Part shown: piece by piece, positions 1-9,799 of the stretch
Numbering within the stretch: the first letter of the stretch is position 1
How the letters are laid out: each line of letters opens with the position of its first letter
Assembly: GCA_010093605.1 (NCBI GenBank)
Contig: MU004184.1
Location: 293,816 to 357,815 of the forward strand
Origin: Lophium mytilinum
Taxonomy: Eukaryota; Ascomycota; Dothideomycetes; Mytilinidiales; Mytilinidiaceae
Direction: 5' to 3'
DNA length: 64,000 nt
Made by a program: the position numbers and the translations under genes
The notes under the pieces: generated by a model
Databases searched by the model: none
Told to the model about the DNA's origin: nothing
The model's input: the letters and a program-made list of their open reading frames with translations, nothing else

Positions 1-269
1 GGTGTACATATTATTAGCGAATGGAAGGCCGCGACAATCGACGACTCCGATAGTGCGTCCTTTCATCAACACGGGGCTTTGCTACGAGCTTTCGGAGGGC
101 TAACGATTACCTAGGATATATGTAAGGACGAAGAGATCCCGGCTGGCTGAATGCGCGCTGCCATCAAAGTCACTCATCTCCTACCATAGACACGAGCCAA
201 AATATAGAACCGAAGAGTGAACGCAGAGGGAGGCGAACATTCTCAATCTCGGCTCGAGTAACGACTCGG

Positions 270-885
270 GTGCTTAGATGGCTGCAAATTGGATACCCCA
301 GTATTCGCTGGACGAAGACACAATTACTCGAAATTTCGCACGGCCTTAAATTACCTTTAATAGGCTCCATATCGGGAGAAGACAACAGCACAAGGAGCGT
401 GAGCACGAGCGAGATTACGACGTTCTTCTCAAGACGACGAGGCGTTCCAGGATGCTTTTCCAGTCCCGACATTCCTGTTCTTGCGGGCAAAGCCATCAAC
501 CAGGCGAGGGACGAGTACTGCAAGCAGTGGCGCGCTCTCACCTACCGTCTGGGTTTCCCCGGAGTTCCGGATCCCCTAGACGCACCGATTCCACACGGGA
601 AAGGCTATGGAGCCAAGCGAGCCCGAATCAGGGACCAAAATGACGATTTGCAGGAGGTGTTTTCCGAAGAGGAGGAGTGATGGTGCGACCCCGCCGTCAT
701 CGATGGGTAACCGTTGGTTTTCAACAGTGCCACCCCGAGATATTCATCTATTATTATCTTTGGAATTAGTTTGCCTCTCTACGACAGGAGTTGTACGACA
801 TCGGGGACGAGTTCCAAGCCCTGATCTTTCGGGACAGACTAGGGACCCGAAGGGAAATCCCAAGATCTACTCAGCCGAAAGATAA
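270..885 (+). pseudogene. Unrecognised gene remnant
   Basis: An open frame at 270-680 encodes 136 residues with a protein-like middle (for example KAINQARDEYCKQW) and an acidic end rich in Glu, then stops at a TGA. A second protein-like stretch (ELYDIGDEFQALIFRDRLG) starts near 790, directly after a possible intron acceptor (CGACAG) whose possible donor is GTAACC near 708; the two parts are not in one clean frame. This looks like pieces of one eroded intron-containing gene. I do not recognise the family, and chance open frames are common at this base composition. Confidence 0.25.
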
Positions 886-964
886 ACAAGAAAATGGGAG
901 CTAAGGATCCTATCAGGGCACCTAAGGCAGTCGAGATCTTGACTAACTACTAGCATAAGATCCC

Positions 965-1352
965 ATGGAAGAGAATAATGCCACAAAAGCTACGGTCGAG
1001 AAGATCTACCGCCACGACCCGCCACCCTACGTCACCATTCCTCATAGCAAGTTCAGCATCGTGGAAGATGGGAATGAATGCACCCGCCTATACCACTTCA
1101 CTGTTATGGAGCCTGTACTGCATAATTCTACTCGGGCACCGAAAAATAGTAAAGGTGGATATGGATCTCCACGGGACATCTGACTCAGCTTCTGATAACA
1201 GTTCTGGATTCGAGATAACATTCACTTTAAGCTCTGGCTCCTCTGCACTCTATGCGAGGACGGTTCTGTTGCTAGCTAGCTTGCAGCGTGAATTCGAGGC
1301 TCGTGTCGTGACCGTACGCCTCCAGGTCCATTATCCCGAGCCACGCCCGTGA
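965..1352 (+). pseudogene. Unrecognised frameshifted ORF
   Basis: An ATG frame from 965 to 1183 (72 codons, starting MEENNATKATVEKIYRHD) overlaps a second frame that continues to 1352. The second frame carries on with protein-like composition where the first ends, as expected from a one-base indel near 1150. No family is recognised. It could be a decayed small gene or chance. Confidence 0.2.
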
Positions 1353-1470
1353 TCTCAGGTTTCTTGTTCCAAGCGTCTCGCGATCTCGACATTTATGTGA
1401 TCGGTGAGGGTCCCTAGCGAGACCTTCTGACAATGAGGCCTGAGGAGAGAGACGAAATATTTGCGGCGCC

Positions 1471-1497
1471 AGTCCTCCCAGTCCTCCCAGTCCTCCC
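1471..1497. repeat. 9-bp tandem repeat, three perfect copies
   Basis: The unit AGTCCTCCC is repeated three times without change. It produces Ser-Gln or Trp-Glu-Asp runs in short ORFs on the two strands, which makes those ORFs look more protein-like than they are. Confidence 0.85.
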
Positions 1498-1838
1498 AGG
1501 CGCAGCACTCAGCCCACCGACTTTCCAGTCCGCAACGCACCCCGAGCAGTTTTGGATTTAGACCGTCCTACAGAAGGCACCTAGTGACGGCGACGGAAGT
1601 AAGGGACACCTACACGATAGATTGCCCTCATACGGATATTCGCACTTCGTTCCTGTCGCGCAAGGAGCCATCGCCGCACCCTGAGGACTTGATGCCAGGG
1701 AGGTAAAAACGAGTCACATTACTGCTACCCCGAGGGAAACTTCGGCAAGAACTAGATACTAGCGGCCGTTCTAGAGTTGGAAGTATTCTGGAAGTCGTCT
1801 TCGGAGGCAGATCCTCGATCTACGCAGGCCAGCGCGCT

Positions 1839-2330
1839 CACTTGGAGCCGAGTTACGAGGGAACTCTCTTTGAAGCTCCTCAAAACAAGAACGTCGGACT
1901 CAAGGACGCTATGATTAAGGACAGCAATACTCAGGGCATCATGATCGAGGAAAAGAACAATGGAAACTCCACAGATTGCTGAGCTGAGCTATGCAGAGAT
2001 GTACAGCAGTGAAGCCGCGTCTTCCGTGATACTCCAAACGGCACCGCATGCCGCGCCTCCGTCGACGGCGGTCCGCTGGCCGGACGACACGAATCAAAGG
2101 GCGAGTTCGGCTTCTTCGTTTTAGAAGACTACTCTGACGGGCCGCCTTCAACGCGCTTGCACCCAACGATCTTGGACTCGCTCCAACCTCCCACAAGCGC
2201 AGAGAACTTGGAGCAGGAGAACGAAGACGCCGAAAACCCTCTTTCGGAGGTGACTTCCGAGATTGAAGCTGGCAAGAGTGACCTCGAAAAGCCTGTCGCT
2301 GGTCGTCCAACCTCTGAGACCGCCTTGTAG
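1839..2330 (+). pseudogene. Unrecognised coding remnant with two TGA codons
   Basis: One reading frame stays open for 163 codons from 1839 to the TAG at 2328-2330 except for two TGA codons at 1980-1982 and 2010-2012. Between and after them the composition is that of a soluble acidic protein (for example GEFGFFVLEDYSDGPPSTRL, then a Glu-rich segment near 2200-2290). No start ATG or known motif is seen. It is best read as a pseudogene of an unidentified protein. Confidence 0.35.
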
Positions 2331-2539
2331 GCCTGGTCGAGGACGTAACCAAAGTCGACGACATGCCAAGCCAAACGTCAGACCTCCCGTCCGGGAAGGT
2401 GACACCTTACTTGATGTGGAGGAGGTAAAACTCCCGATTCACGTTGAGAGGAAATGGAAGACGAGGAACGGCCAGGCATGCATCGTGGCGGCTTCGACTT
2501 TGGCGCAGTCTATGGCAGCAGTTAGCATCTTTAGTCCTA

Positions 2540-2890
2540 TCAACAACACAGACAGCAGGGAAGATTGCGACCTTGAAAGACCTCCTCTACGACCGGTCCC
2601 ATGATCTTTAGTGCGGCCTCACACGCGTTGTATCTCAGGATGACCTTGCTCTCGTCGGTGGTCAAGAGGTCCCCGATTGACTTCCCACGCCCAGCACCCG
2701 CGAACAGACCATCTACCTTCAGCACGCGTCGCGCGGCAAAGCGATGGCGTTCTGCTCCTGTCGCGGTTTTGTACTCGGCGTCCGAGAAGTCTCGACAGGG
2801 TGAGGTGGCGACGGCGTAGGGGGCACCGACCAATTTCTGCCAGGTTGGCTCAACGAACTGCTTGACGACGCGTTCGAAGTGGGCGGCGCT
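2540..2890 (-). pseudogene. Unrecognised coding remnant
   Basis: On the minus strand about 115 codons remain open, from near 2890 down to a stop at 2540-2542. The sequence is protein-like (RVVKQFVEPTWQKLVGAPYA, later KVDGLFAGAGRGKSIGDLL). The usable ATG at 2833 lies inside the protein-like stretch, so the 5' end appears to be missing. The GAGRGKS string resembles a P-loop only superficially. Family unknown. Confidence 0.25.
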
Positions 2891-3839
2891 GCAGCTTGAG
2901 GATATGCCTGTCCTAGCATCTAGACGCTGGACAAAGCCAGCTCACTCCGGCCAGGCGTTGGAGGGCAGGGTTTGGTGTCGAATGTCGAAGCTCAAGTGAT
3001 TAGCTAAGCAGCTGGTAGTGAGGCGACGAGTTAGAAATGTGCTGGAATAAAGCGTTCGCGCGCCTCCTAGATTGGTGTTGAGGTGCTCGGTTTCAGTATG
3101 GAGATCTTTGAGGCGTGGTTCGGCTGGATATATGACTAGAGCGAGGCTAAGGTGGAGGGTGAGGAGTGAGAGGGCATGAGGGATTAGAATAGCTGCTCAC
3201 TTACTCGAGCCCGAGCCTCATCTGTAGTTTGACCCTAATGATTGATGGGTCCACCGTGGTACAAGTTTGAAACACGATGATGAAGTGAAGGCACACCGCC
3301 CAGGTACTCTTGAATCTGCAAGTGGACCGAATTGCCCAGTATGGTCAGTCATCCTTGACGTTACCGGCGAACGCATACGCATGCGAGGTACCAATTGGGA
3401 AGATGGGTGCTGATGGCCAACTGGCAGAGTCTGGTTCGGTGAAAGATCGCGCTGAGAGATGTAAGAAGCTGGCGTTTGTGAGCTTCCCCTCAACCTCTTC
3501 GTTTGGATGGCTCGCCCAGGTCGAGCTCGAGGGAGGATAATAAAATGCTGAGGGGGCTTTCAGATCTCTTGCGATGAATACACATGGATATGTAGAGTAG
3601 AGCAGCGGTGTTAATTGGAGTGTTAACACGCTCCCATGCATGAACGCAGGAGGTAGCCACAATGCAACCCCGCGACCTCCATTACAGAGACTTCCAGGGA
3701 TCTAGCGACTAAGATACAAATTCTTGTGATGAACAGTGATAAGAAATGAAGAACGAGATGCTGGAGAACATTTACACACCCCGCAAAAAGAAATAATTCA
3801 CTCCACAAAAAGATTCACCTACTCTGCGATTAGAACTCC

Positions 3840-3994
3840 AAAAAAATGTTGAAGCAACTCTTTGATAGAGCGTGTCATCCTTAGTGCAGGGGCCATGCTA
3901 ATCTGGAAGATATTAGTTTTGAAGCTGAGTGACGGGGGGATGGTACACACCTTCTCTGTGTTGTTTCAAATTGACCAAATGCCCGAAGGCGAAG
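3840..3994 (-). ncRNA. U6: U6 snRNA gene, copy A, with spliceosomal intron
   Basis: U6 is the catalytic RNA of the spliceosome, made by RNA polymerase III. On the minus strand, exon 1 (3951-3994, 44 nt) holds the GCC-TTCG-GGC 5' hairpin, the A-box-like TTTGGTCAATTTG and the ACAGAGA box. Exon 2 (3840-3902) holds the AGC triad, GGCCCCTGCA and the 3' internal stem-loop, and ends in a T7 terminator. Between them lies a 48-nt intron (3903-3950) with donor GTGTGT, branch ACTAAT and acceptor CCAG, inserted two bases after ACAGAGA. The 5' end is inferred from a TATA box about 25 bp upstream. The internal stem-loop differs from the other two copies, but its arms still pair (CTCT/AGAG). The mature sequence is otherwise intact, so it is probably functional. 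Confidence 0.93.
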
Positions 3995-4010
3995 GGTCTT
4001 ATTTTATAGT

Positions 4011-4019
4011 AAATATATA
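4011..4019 (-). promoter_or_regulatory. TATA box of U6 copy A
   Basis: TATATATTT on the minus strand, about 25 bp before the inferred U6 start at 3994. This is the usual position for a TFIIIB-binding TATA element of a fungal U6 gene. Spacing and sequence match the other two copies. Confidence 0.8.
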
Positions 4020-4021
4020 GG

Positions 4022-5885
4022 TTGAGTGGAGGACGGTTGGTCAGTGCGCTTTTGTTTGGGCGCCCGGCACCACCACGGCACTAGGGTCCGCGACAACTTC
4101 GGCTCTTGAGTGTTCAATGACATCGTCTCATGTAGGAGCTATTGCAGGGTGCTGCTCTTGCTCAGCTTGGTGATTGAGGAGAGGCAGCGCGCCGCAGCCA
4201 CACGGGTTTCTCTACGATCCACGAATCTCCTCTCAATTAGTTGTCGCATCCCTTGCGTAGTCGCCTTGTCCCTCCTTCTCTCCGTCCAGATCCTACGCCT
4301 CCGTCACCTCTAGCCGCCGCTATCACTGTCTGCGCTTTTGTCACCTCATTCGCATCCTCTGCCACCTCTTTCACTTCCACTATCACCCGAACGTGGGCAG
4401 CCACCCCGTCAGATGCTCCCTATTTATCCAATCGATATAACAATCAAACCACAGAATGCCTTTCCAGTCGTCTTTGCGCCCAAAACAGTCACCTCAACGC
4501 CGCGGGCTGAACTTCTATCCCCATTGTCGCGGAACCAACACAAGACCAATCCACCGGGCACTTCATCTCGCACCCCGGAGAGTATCTAGGCTTCCACCGG
4601 CACCGTCGAATATTAAGGATGTAGGAACACGAAATATAAGCCTCGACATGATGGACAGAAGACCGCTGGACTCTAGAACTATATTAGGTTGAAGTCGATA
4701 CGTAGCCGAAATTTAGTGGGTGGGGGAGATACAAGGAATTCACAGAGAATAAGTTTAATTAAGCTGTCCGAGGATGGTGAATACAAAGGGTATTAAGAGA
4801 GGTGCATAAAGTTTAAGCAAAGACAAAGTGAATCAAGAAAGTATCGGACTGAGAATTGACTTTAACTCTTAATAGAATGATGCTGGATATAAGCAACCAT
4901 GTTAGTCCCATTTCCTTCGCCAGCGCCCGTCCAAGAGTTAGAGCACCTCCATGTCTTCCGCAAGCTCTCATCGTCCACCAAATCCTCCAGGGCCACTGTG
5001 GCGTTCTCACTCGGGAGTAGTCCTGCATTCCATGCCTCTCACAGACCTGTCGCCGGGGAAGTGCAATCTACTAGCTGCGCGAGACAGCAACGATGCTGCT
5101 GCTTACTGGCATTCCGTCCAGTATTGCCAGGATAAGGCTGAACGGTCTTACTATATTCGTGCGACATTTTGGACATCTGTTGCTTGAGCGCTATTGCTAA
5201 AGTAGGAAGGGGGCGACTAATCATGTAAGAGGTCTTGTAACTAGGCGGAGAGACTATAGGGCGATCGTGGGCACCAGGTACAATGAGGAGAGCGGATGGA
5301 AACCACCTGCCATCGAGTTGAGGTATCCTGGGCCGTTGAAAGGGCTTGTACGTCTCTAGAGGAGCATAGGACTGTCAAGACGAGATTCTGATGTCAGTTG
5401 CGACGCGGCGAGGGGGTGGTGATTATCGCCATCATCCAGACGAGCCCAATGCTGAAGTGATTGCTGTTTTTAGGGCACCAGTAAAGAGTAAAGTTAAGCC
5501 TCTGGGGCCTTAGTGACAGTGGATGGTGCTGTCATGAGCATGCGCGTCACATTTAAAGGTGCTTAGTTAGGGGGTTGGTCGAGTTATGTGGCACAGTATG
5601 AGCGAGAAGTTAAGACGTAAAGGTGCCAGGTGTAGTCGAAGTGCTACGTGATGACTGACGCTGGGCTTCCTGTATCCTCCCAACTCCATCTCACAAACGA
5701 CACCCCGAGAGCTTCGTCCCCTATCCCCAACCGGATCATCATTGTATCCTTTGGACGGGGTTTGCGAGAGACGACTCGTAATCCAGGCCACGGACTGCCA
5801 GAGCTGCGCGGACGTGCGGAGGAACCAGTTGTCAATTCAGTTGAGGGGCGATCAGCATCTCTACATGGAATCAGATGGGCCACTT
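4022..5885. other. No supportable gene
   Basis: I see only short overlapping open frames in both directions, with no domain, splice pattern or RNA motif that I can support. A possible donor (GTAAGTTGCC, minus strand, about 5904-5913) at the end of the GSK-3 remnant suggests that a further exon once lay near 5640-5880, but nothing recognisable remains. Confidence 0.5.
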
Positions 5886-5891
5886 GTAGAT

Positions 5892-6119
5892 TTATATGAG
5901 TGGCAACTTACCGAGCAGTGTGTCGTTGGAAAGCTTGGGCAAACCAAGGAATGGTCTGGTAGGGTGCTTGATATTGAGAGGCTCGTGGTCGGGTCCCTCA
6001 AACTCGTCGAGAAACGGCTGATATATGGCGTCGATGGCCGAGGGCCGCTGCGTGGGTGTGTACTCGAAAAGCTTCGAGGTCAGATTGATGGCACTGGGGT
6101 CGGCTCTGCGGAACACCAT
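5892..6119 (-). pseudogene. GSK-3-type kinase C-lobe remnant
   Basis: The minus-strand frame reads VFRRADPSAINL, then LFEYTPTQRPSAIDAIYQPF and FLDEF. This matches the end of the catalytic domain of glycogen synthase kinase 3 (family pattern: VFRRADPxAIDLISRLLEYTPTxR then AMxHPFFDELR). A likely intron acceptor (AATCTAG) precedes it and a likely donor (GTAAGTTGCC) follows it, so this is one exon of a genomic copy. The active-site lobes with the ATP loop, HRD and DFG are absent, so it cannot be a kinase. The His-Pro-Phe-Phe motif has decayed to QPFL. Identity to GSK-3 over other CMGC kinases rests on this one stretch. Confidence 0.7.
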
Positions 6120-6927
6120 CTAGATTGTGCGCGATGTGAGGATATGACTAGAAAAAACTGAGTGTCTACCAACCTCGTTCCGAGGCAACTCCAACTACCC
6201 CGACATATTAACAGGCTCAGGCTTCAGCGATCACCTTCGGAGATCTCTAAATCGTAGCTCGAATCGCTCTCCGTGTCTGGCAAAAGGCTGCTTTCGTCAT
6301 TTGCAGCTTCAGCACGCGAATATTGGTCCTAGACGGAAGCCTCGGGGTCTACCTGCAGCCTCCTTGGACGCAAATACGCGACCATTTCCTTGTCGAGCTG
6401 CTCCTACATCAGGTTTAGACGGCCGGCTCCGCTACCGCAGCGACCTTATGTAGCTGACTTCCGCTCCACGCGGTTGCCGCCAGCGTGCGGCCACAGCACG
6501 CCGAATTCTCAGCGCGGTGGGATGTAGCAGTCCATTTCTAGCCACCCTTCTCTCCCTTGTCTTCACTGGAGCGTCTGCTGCTGTTGTACCCGCGGTTGCT
6601 GCTGTCACGCCGGGTGTCGTTGTCGTAGTGGTTCTCGTCCCACAGCTTGGCTAGCTGGCTTGAGCGCAGTCCATGGCCTGGACACCCCTTTGCGGAATCT
6701 ACTCATGCTCTGGCGGACTCACTACCTGGTGGATCCAGGCCAGAAGGTGAGTTCGGGGCTTAATCTGTAGAGGTGAGATCGAGGCTTGATCCAAAGAGGT
6801 GAGACACGTCGAAATCCGAGTCCCAGAGGTTCCGGCGCTCTCCTTGGCTCATCTAGTACCATGTCTTCATCGGTGCTTCGACACCAGGCAGGACATGACA
6901 CTCTGTTGCGTCCTTGTCCGTCGCCCT

Positions 6928-7866
6928 CCTGGATAGTCATTGAACGGGACATAGACTTTCTCTTGCGTCTTCGTCGGGCGCCTGAGGTCCTGGCAGTCAG
7001 GGATGACCTTCACTGCTTTCTCGAGCAGCTTGTGGCGCTCAAGCTCTGGGAGAGACAGCCCGAGGAGCGGGCGATCTCATCCAAGGAAGGCAGCAGGCGC
7101 GCAAATTACCCGATCCCGACACGGCGAGGGCACTTGCGGTAGCGGTATTCACGAGAGTTGACACCGCGATCGACGTTCATGGGCTCCTCGATCAGCCCGT
7201 GGCGCTCACTGTCCTGGCGCTTGCGGTAGCGGTATTCACGGGTGTTCACGCGACGTCCGAAGTCATCTTACTGGGGTGGCGTCGAAGGGGATGTCCAGTC
7301 TTGAGGCAGATGCTGTCGTCGCCCTATGCATCCGAGCAGTCTTGCAATGGTCCAAACGCGCGTGGCATGACGGGGATGAGCTTCATGACCTTCACAACCA
7401 GCTTGTGGCGCCCATCCTCGAGGTCCTTGCGGTAAGACTATCCACCGGTGTTCACGCGACGTCCGAAGTTGTCGTACTGAGGTGCCGGCGAAAGACATCT
7501 GCCGACAGTTAGTACATGTTTGAGGGAGGATAATGAACGACAAACGTACCTATATTCGTCGGCGGGAACCACGTTACTCATCCTGCTCTTCTGGGTAATC
7601 TCTTGGATTCGCAGATTTAGAGCGTACGCGTCAAGCTGCTCGGTAGTCATACCAGCGGTGATGGCGGTTGGGAGGCCCATCATTGCGGCAGCCTGGTTGT
7701 CCGTGGTATCGGCCCAGCGGTGCGCTTCTTGCGTCGGCGGTTGCCATCGGCGTTGACTAAGATGACAGTCAGCGACGCGACGGACAAAGACAACGCTCGT
7801 AGGGGTTGACTCACGGTAACTTGAAAAAAAAGACTTTATCACCACGGGTTGTGGGATCGTACCCAT
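6928..7866 (-). pseudogene. MSL5: Branch-point-binding protein (MSL5/SF1) remnant with tandem duplications
   Basis: SF1/BBP recognises the intron branch site in early spliceosome assembly. On the minus strand (7549-7705) one reads RWADTTDNQAAAMMGLPTAI followed by TEQLDAYALNLRIQEITQKS and VVPADEYR, the SF1 N-terminal region. Then comes a canonical intron (about 7501-7549, branch TACTAAC), then PAPQYDNFGRRVNT. The next segment (REYRYRKRLEDERHKLVEKAMK in the family) occurs three times in decayed form near 7380-7440, 7180-7290 and 7020-7160. It ends with RRPTKTQEKVYVPFNDYP (6928-6995), which normally leads into the KH domain. KH domain and zinc knuckles are missing, and frameshifts and stops separate the pieces. 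A possible upstream intron (donor GTGAGT near 7810) shows that the copy derives from genomic DNA. Confidence 0.85.
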
Positions 7867-7915
7867 CCAGAGTCAGTCAGGGCGCTGGTGGATAGTCGAG
7901 ACGGAAACTATGGTG

Positions 7916-8002
7916 AAGGAGGTGGACTGGAGGTGAGGTGGACTAGTGATGAAGCGGACCAGAGGTGAGGTGGACAGGAGGTAGGGCTGGACTGGTGGTG
8001 GG
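7916..8002. repeat. GGTGGAC-type minisatellite
   Basis: Degenerate tandem copies of a 16-25 bp G-rich unit (GGTGGACTGGAGGTGA and variants) lie next to the MSL5 remnant. The unit GAGGTGGAC recurs at least four times. No coding sense is evident. Confidence 0.65.
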
Positions 8003-8131
8003 CAACTCTCGGCTACTCTTTAGTCCGACGAACCAGTCCGGTAGGTGAAGCGAGAGACAGTGTCACGTGACCATTTCAAAGAGTGCTACGACCAGGTCCA
8101 GTCTTGTTCAGGCTCCCGTCTGCATCAGCTC

Positions 8132-8575
8132 TTAGGATACAATGTTACAGTACAGGGGCGAGTCCGACCACGCCGAAAGACGAATTGATGTTGAGCTGCC
8201 CAGTGAACCTGACGCCAACGTTGTTGAGATTCTTCCCTTGAACTTCGACAATGGAGACATTCCATCCGATAGATTTTCCACCTTGAGGGTCTTGAAGTCG
8301 GTTCGAGAGTACTTTCCATCGTTCCCTGACTGTTTCTTGACTGACTTGTTTCCAGGCCGATGCTCTCTCCATTCGTATCCTGCGATAAAAGATGCATTGC
8401 CGACGTAATCTTCGACGACGTCTTTTCGCATAAACCTCCAAGGCCTGTCAAGTGCCTTCCCTGGGTTTGACCAGTCTCCAAAAAGACTGCTGTCACTCGC
8501 ATCGCCACGGTGCGACCCGTCAGCCTTTGGGGCGACGGCATCCGATACTCGGTCTTCAAGCTTGAAATCAATCAT
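8132..8575 (-). CDS. Hypothetical protein, 147 aa
   Basis: An uninterrupted ATG frame of 147 codons on the minus strand, protein-like in its middle (KALDRPWRFMRKDVVEDYVG, GYEWREHRPGNKS). No signal peptide, membrane segment or known domain is visible. A second frame of similar length overlaps it on the same strand, so chance cannot be excluded. Its neighbours are all gene remnants, so it may also be a leftover exon. Confidence 0.3.
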   Translation of the reverse strand: MIDFKLEDRVSDAVAPKADGSHRGDASDSSLFGDWSNPGKALDRPWRFMRKDVVEDYVGNASFIAGYEWREHRPGNKSVKKQSGNDGKYSRTDFKTLKVENLSDGMSPLSKFKGRISTTLASGSLGSSTSIRLSAWSDSPLYCNIVS

Positions 8576-9065
8576 CCCCCGAGGAGGCTGTTACGACCAA
8601 GACCCCAAACTTCTGCGCTGCCGCCTCTCTCACTTGCAGAGCGACATGACCTAGAGAAAAGCCGGCGACTTCGGTTGATCCTCACGCACGAATGAAGGTG
8701 CCGACGACGGAGAGTGTGGTCTTGCAAGACCGGCTCTTGGGCTGCAGTTCATCAACTGAGGAACTTCTTCATGTTTGGTAAACGACATACCCCTCTTGCC
8801 TCCGCCGAGATGTTGACGCGACAAGACCCTATCTCGTCCGACCTTGAAGAGCTCCTCGTATACGTGGGGTGGGAGCGCGCTGTCGTCGCTATCTTTTTCT
8901 CTGCGCCCCGGTTCCCATCACGTTTCAGTCCTCCGGTCTCTTGAGGATTATCGAACGCCAGAGGAGGTATACTTGTCATGTACTAGCTTATTAAAGTTAG
9001 TGCCACGCCCCCGTCCTGCTCCTCTACCAGGTCTAGGATTATACCTTGCGAGTACCGGTGACGGG

Positions 9066-9790
9066 GAGGCCTGGATCTCTGACCTGACGCACTCCGACTG
9101 GAAATTTATACGCAGTACCCTCCACCTTTTGGCTCCGAGAGGTTCACCGCTTTAACCTCTTCGAGAACGGTCCAGACATCAGGTCGGCTCTGTCCCTCAC
9201 TGTCGCAAAGCCTGACACCATCTGCGAGGTCTACAAGTATCCTGATACTAACGATGACCGTGTCGCTCATGATACAGGTGAACTTCACTTGCTGACCAAG
9301 GCCTCTTTCACTCTCCTTATCACTTCGACCGCACGTGTAACAGTCTCATGTTATTCAAATCTATGGTTAGGACCCGAATAGTTGGACCACGTTTGGCGCA
9401 AAGGGAGATCCCATCAAGGTCAAGAAAAAGAGAGACGCTGTTGGACTGTTATTTAAGCCTTCTAAAATTGCCAAGCATGCTGTGCGGAGGAGATAAGTCA
9501 TGTTGCATGCTCGCCAAATTATGCATGAGGACGACAAGAAGAAGTATAAGGAGCTGGTGAAGCTGTTCTACAGGAATGACGACGAGGAGGAGTATCTTGG
9601 TCAGTTGGGCTAGGTTACTAGTACAACCAGTTCGGGTTCGAACCCTGCTGGACGTCTCAGAAGGAGTACCGTGCCCTCTACCAGAGCAAGAGGGTTAACG
9701 TGGAGAGTGACCCCTGCCGCTCATTAGACGCGAACTACAAGATGTACGACATTGAGCTTGATGATAGTCGTCCGCTTAACGACCGTTTCT
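9066..9790 (+). pseudogene. Unrecognised multi-piece gene remnant
   Basis: Several protein-like pieces follow each other on the plus strand but in different frames. Near 9090-9370 one reads GNLYAVPSTFWLREVHRFNL and later KPDTICEVYKYPDTNDD. Near 9390-9495 one reads FGAKGDPIKVKKKRDAVG and ends at TAA. Near 9520-9610 one reads DDKKKYKELVKLFYRNDDEE. Near 9625-9790 one reads YNQFGFEPCWTSQKEYRALY and ends at TGA. Together they suggest one long protein broken by at least three frameshifts or stops. I do not recognise the family. Confidence 0.45.
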
Positions 9791-9799
9791 GAGACTCTT

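Noticed and set aside
9560-9655. tRNA-like GGGTTCGAACCC (T-arm) with a loose A-box upstream
   Set aside because: No acceptor stem, D-arm or anticodon arm can be folded, and the bases read as part of a protein remnant.
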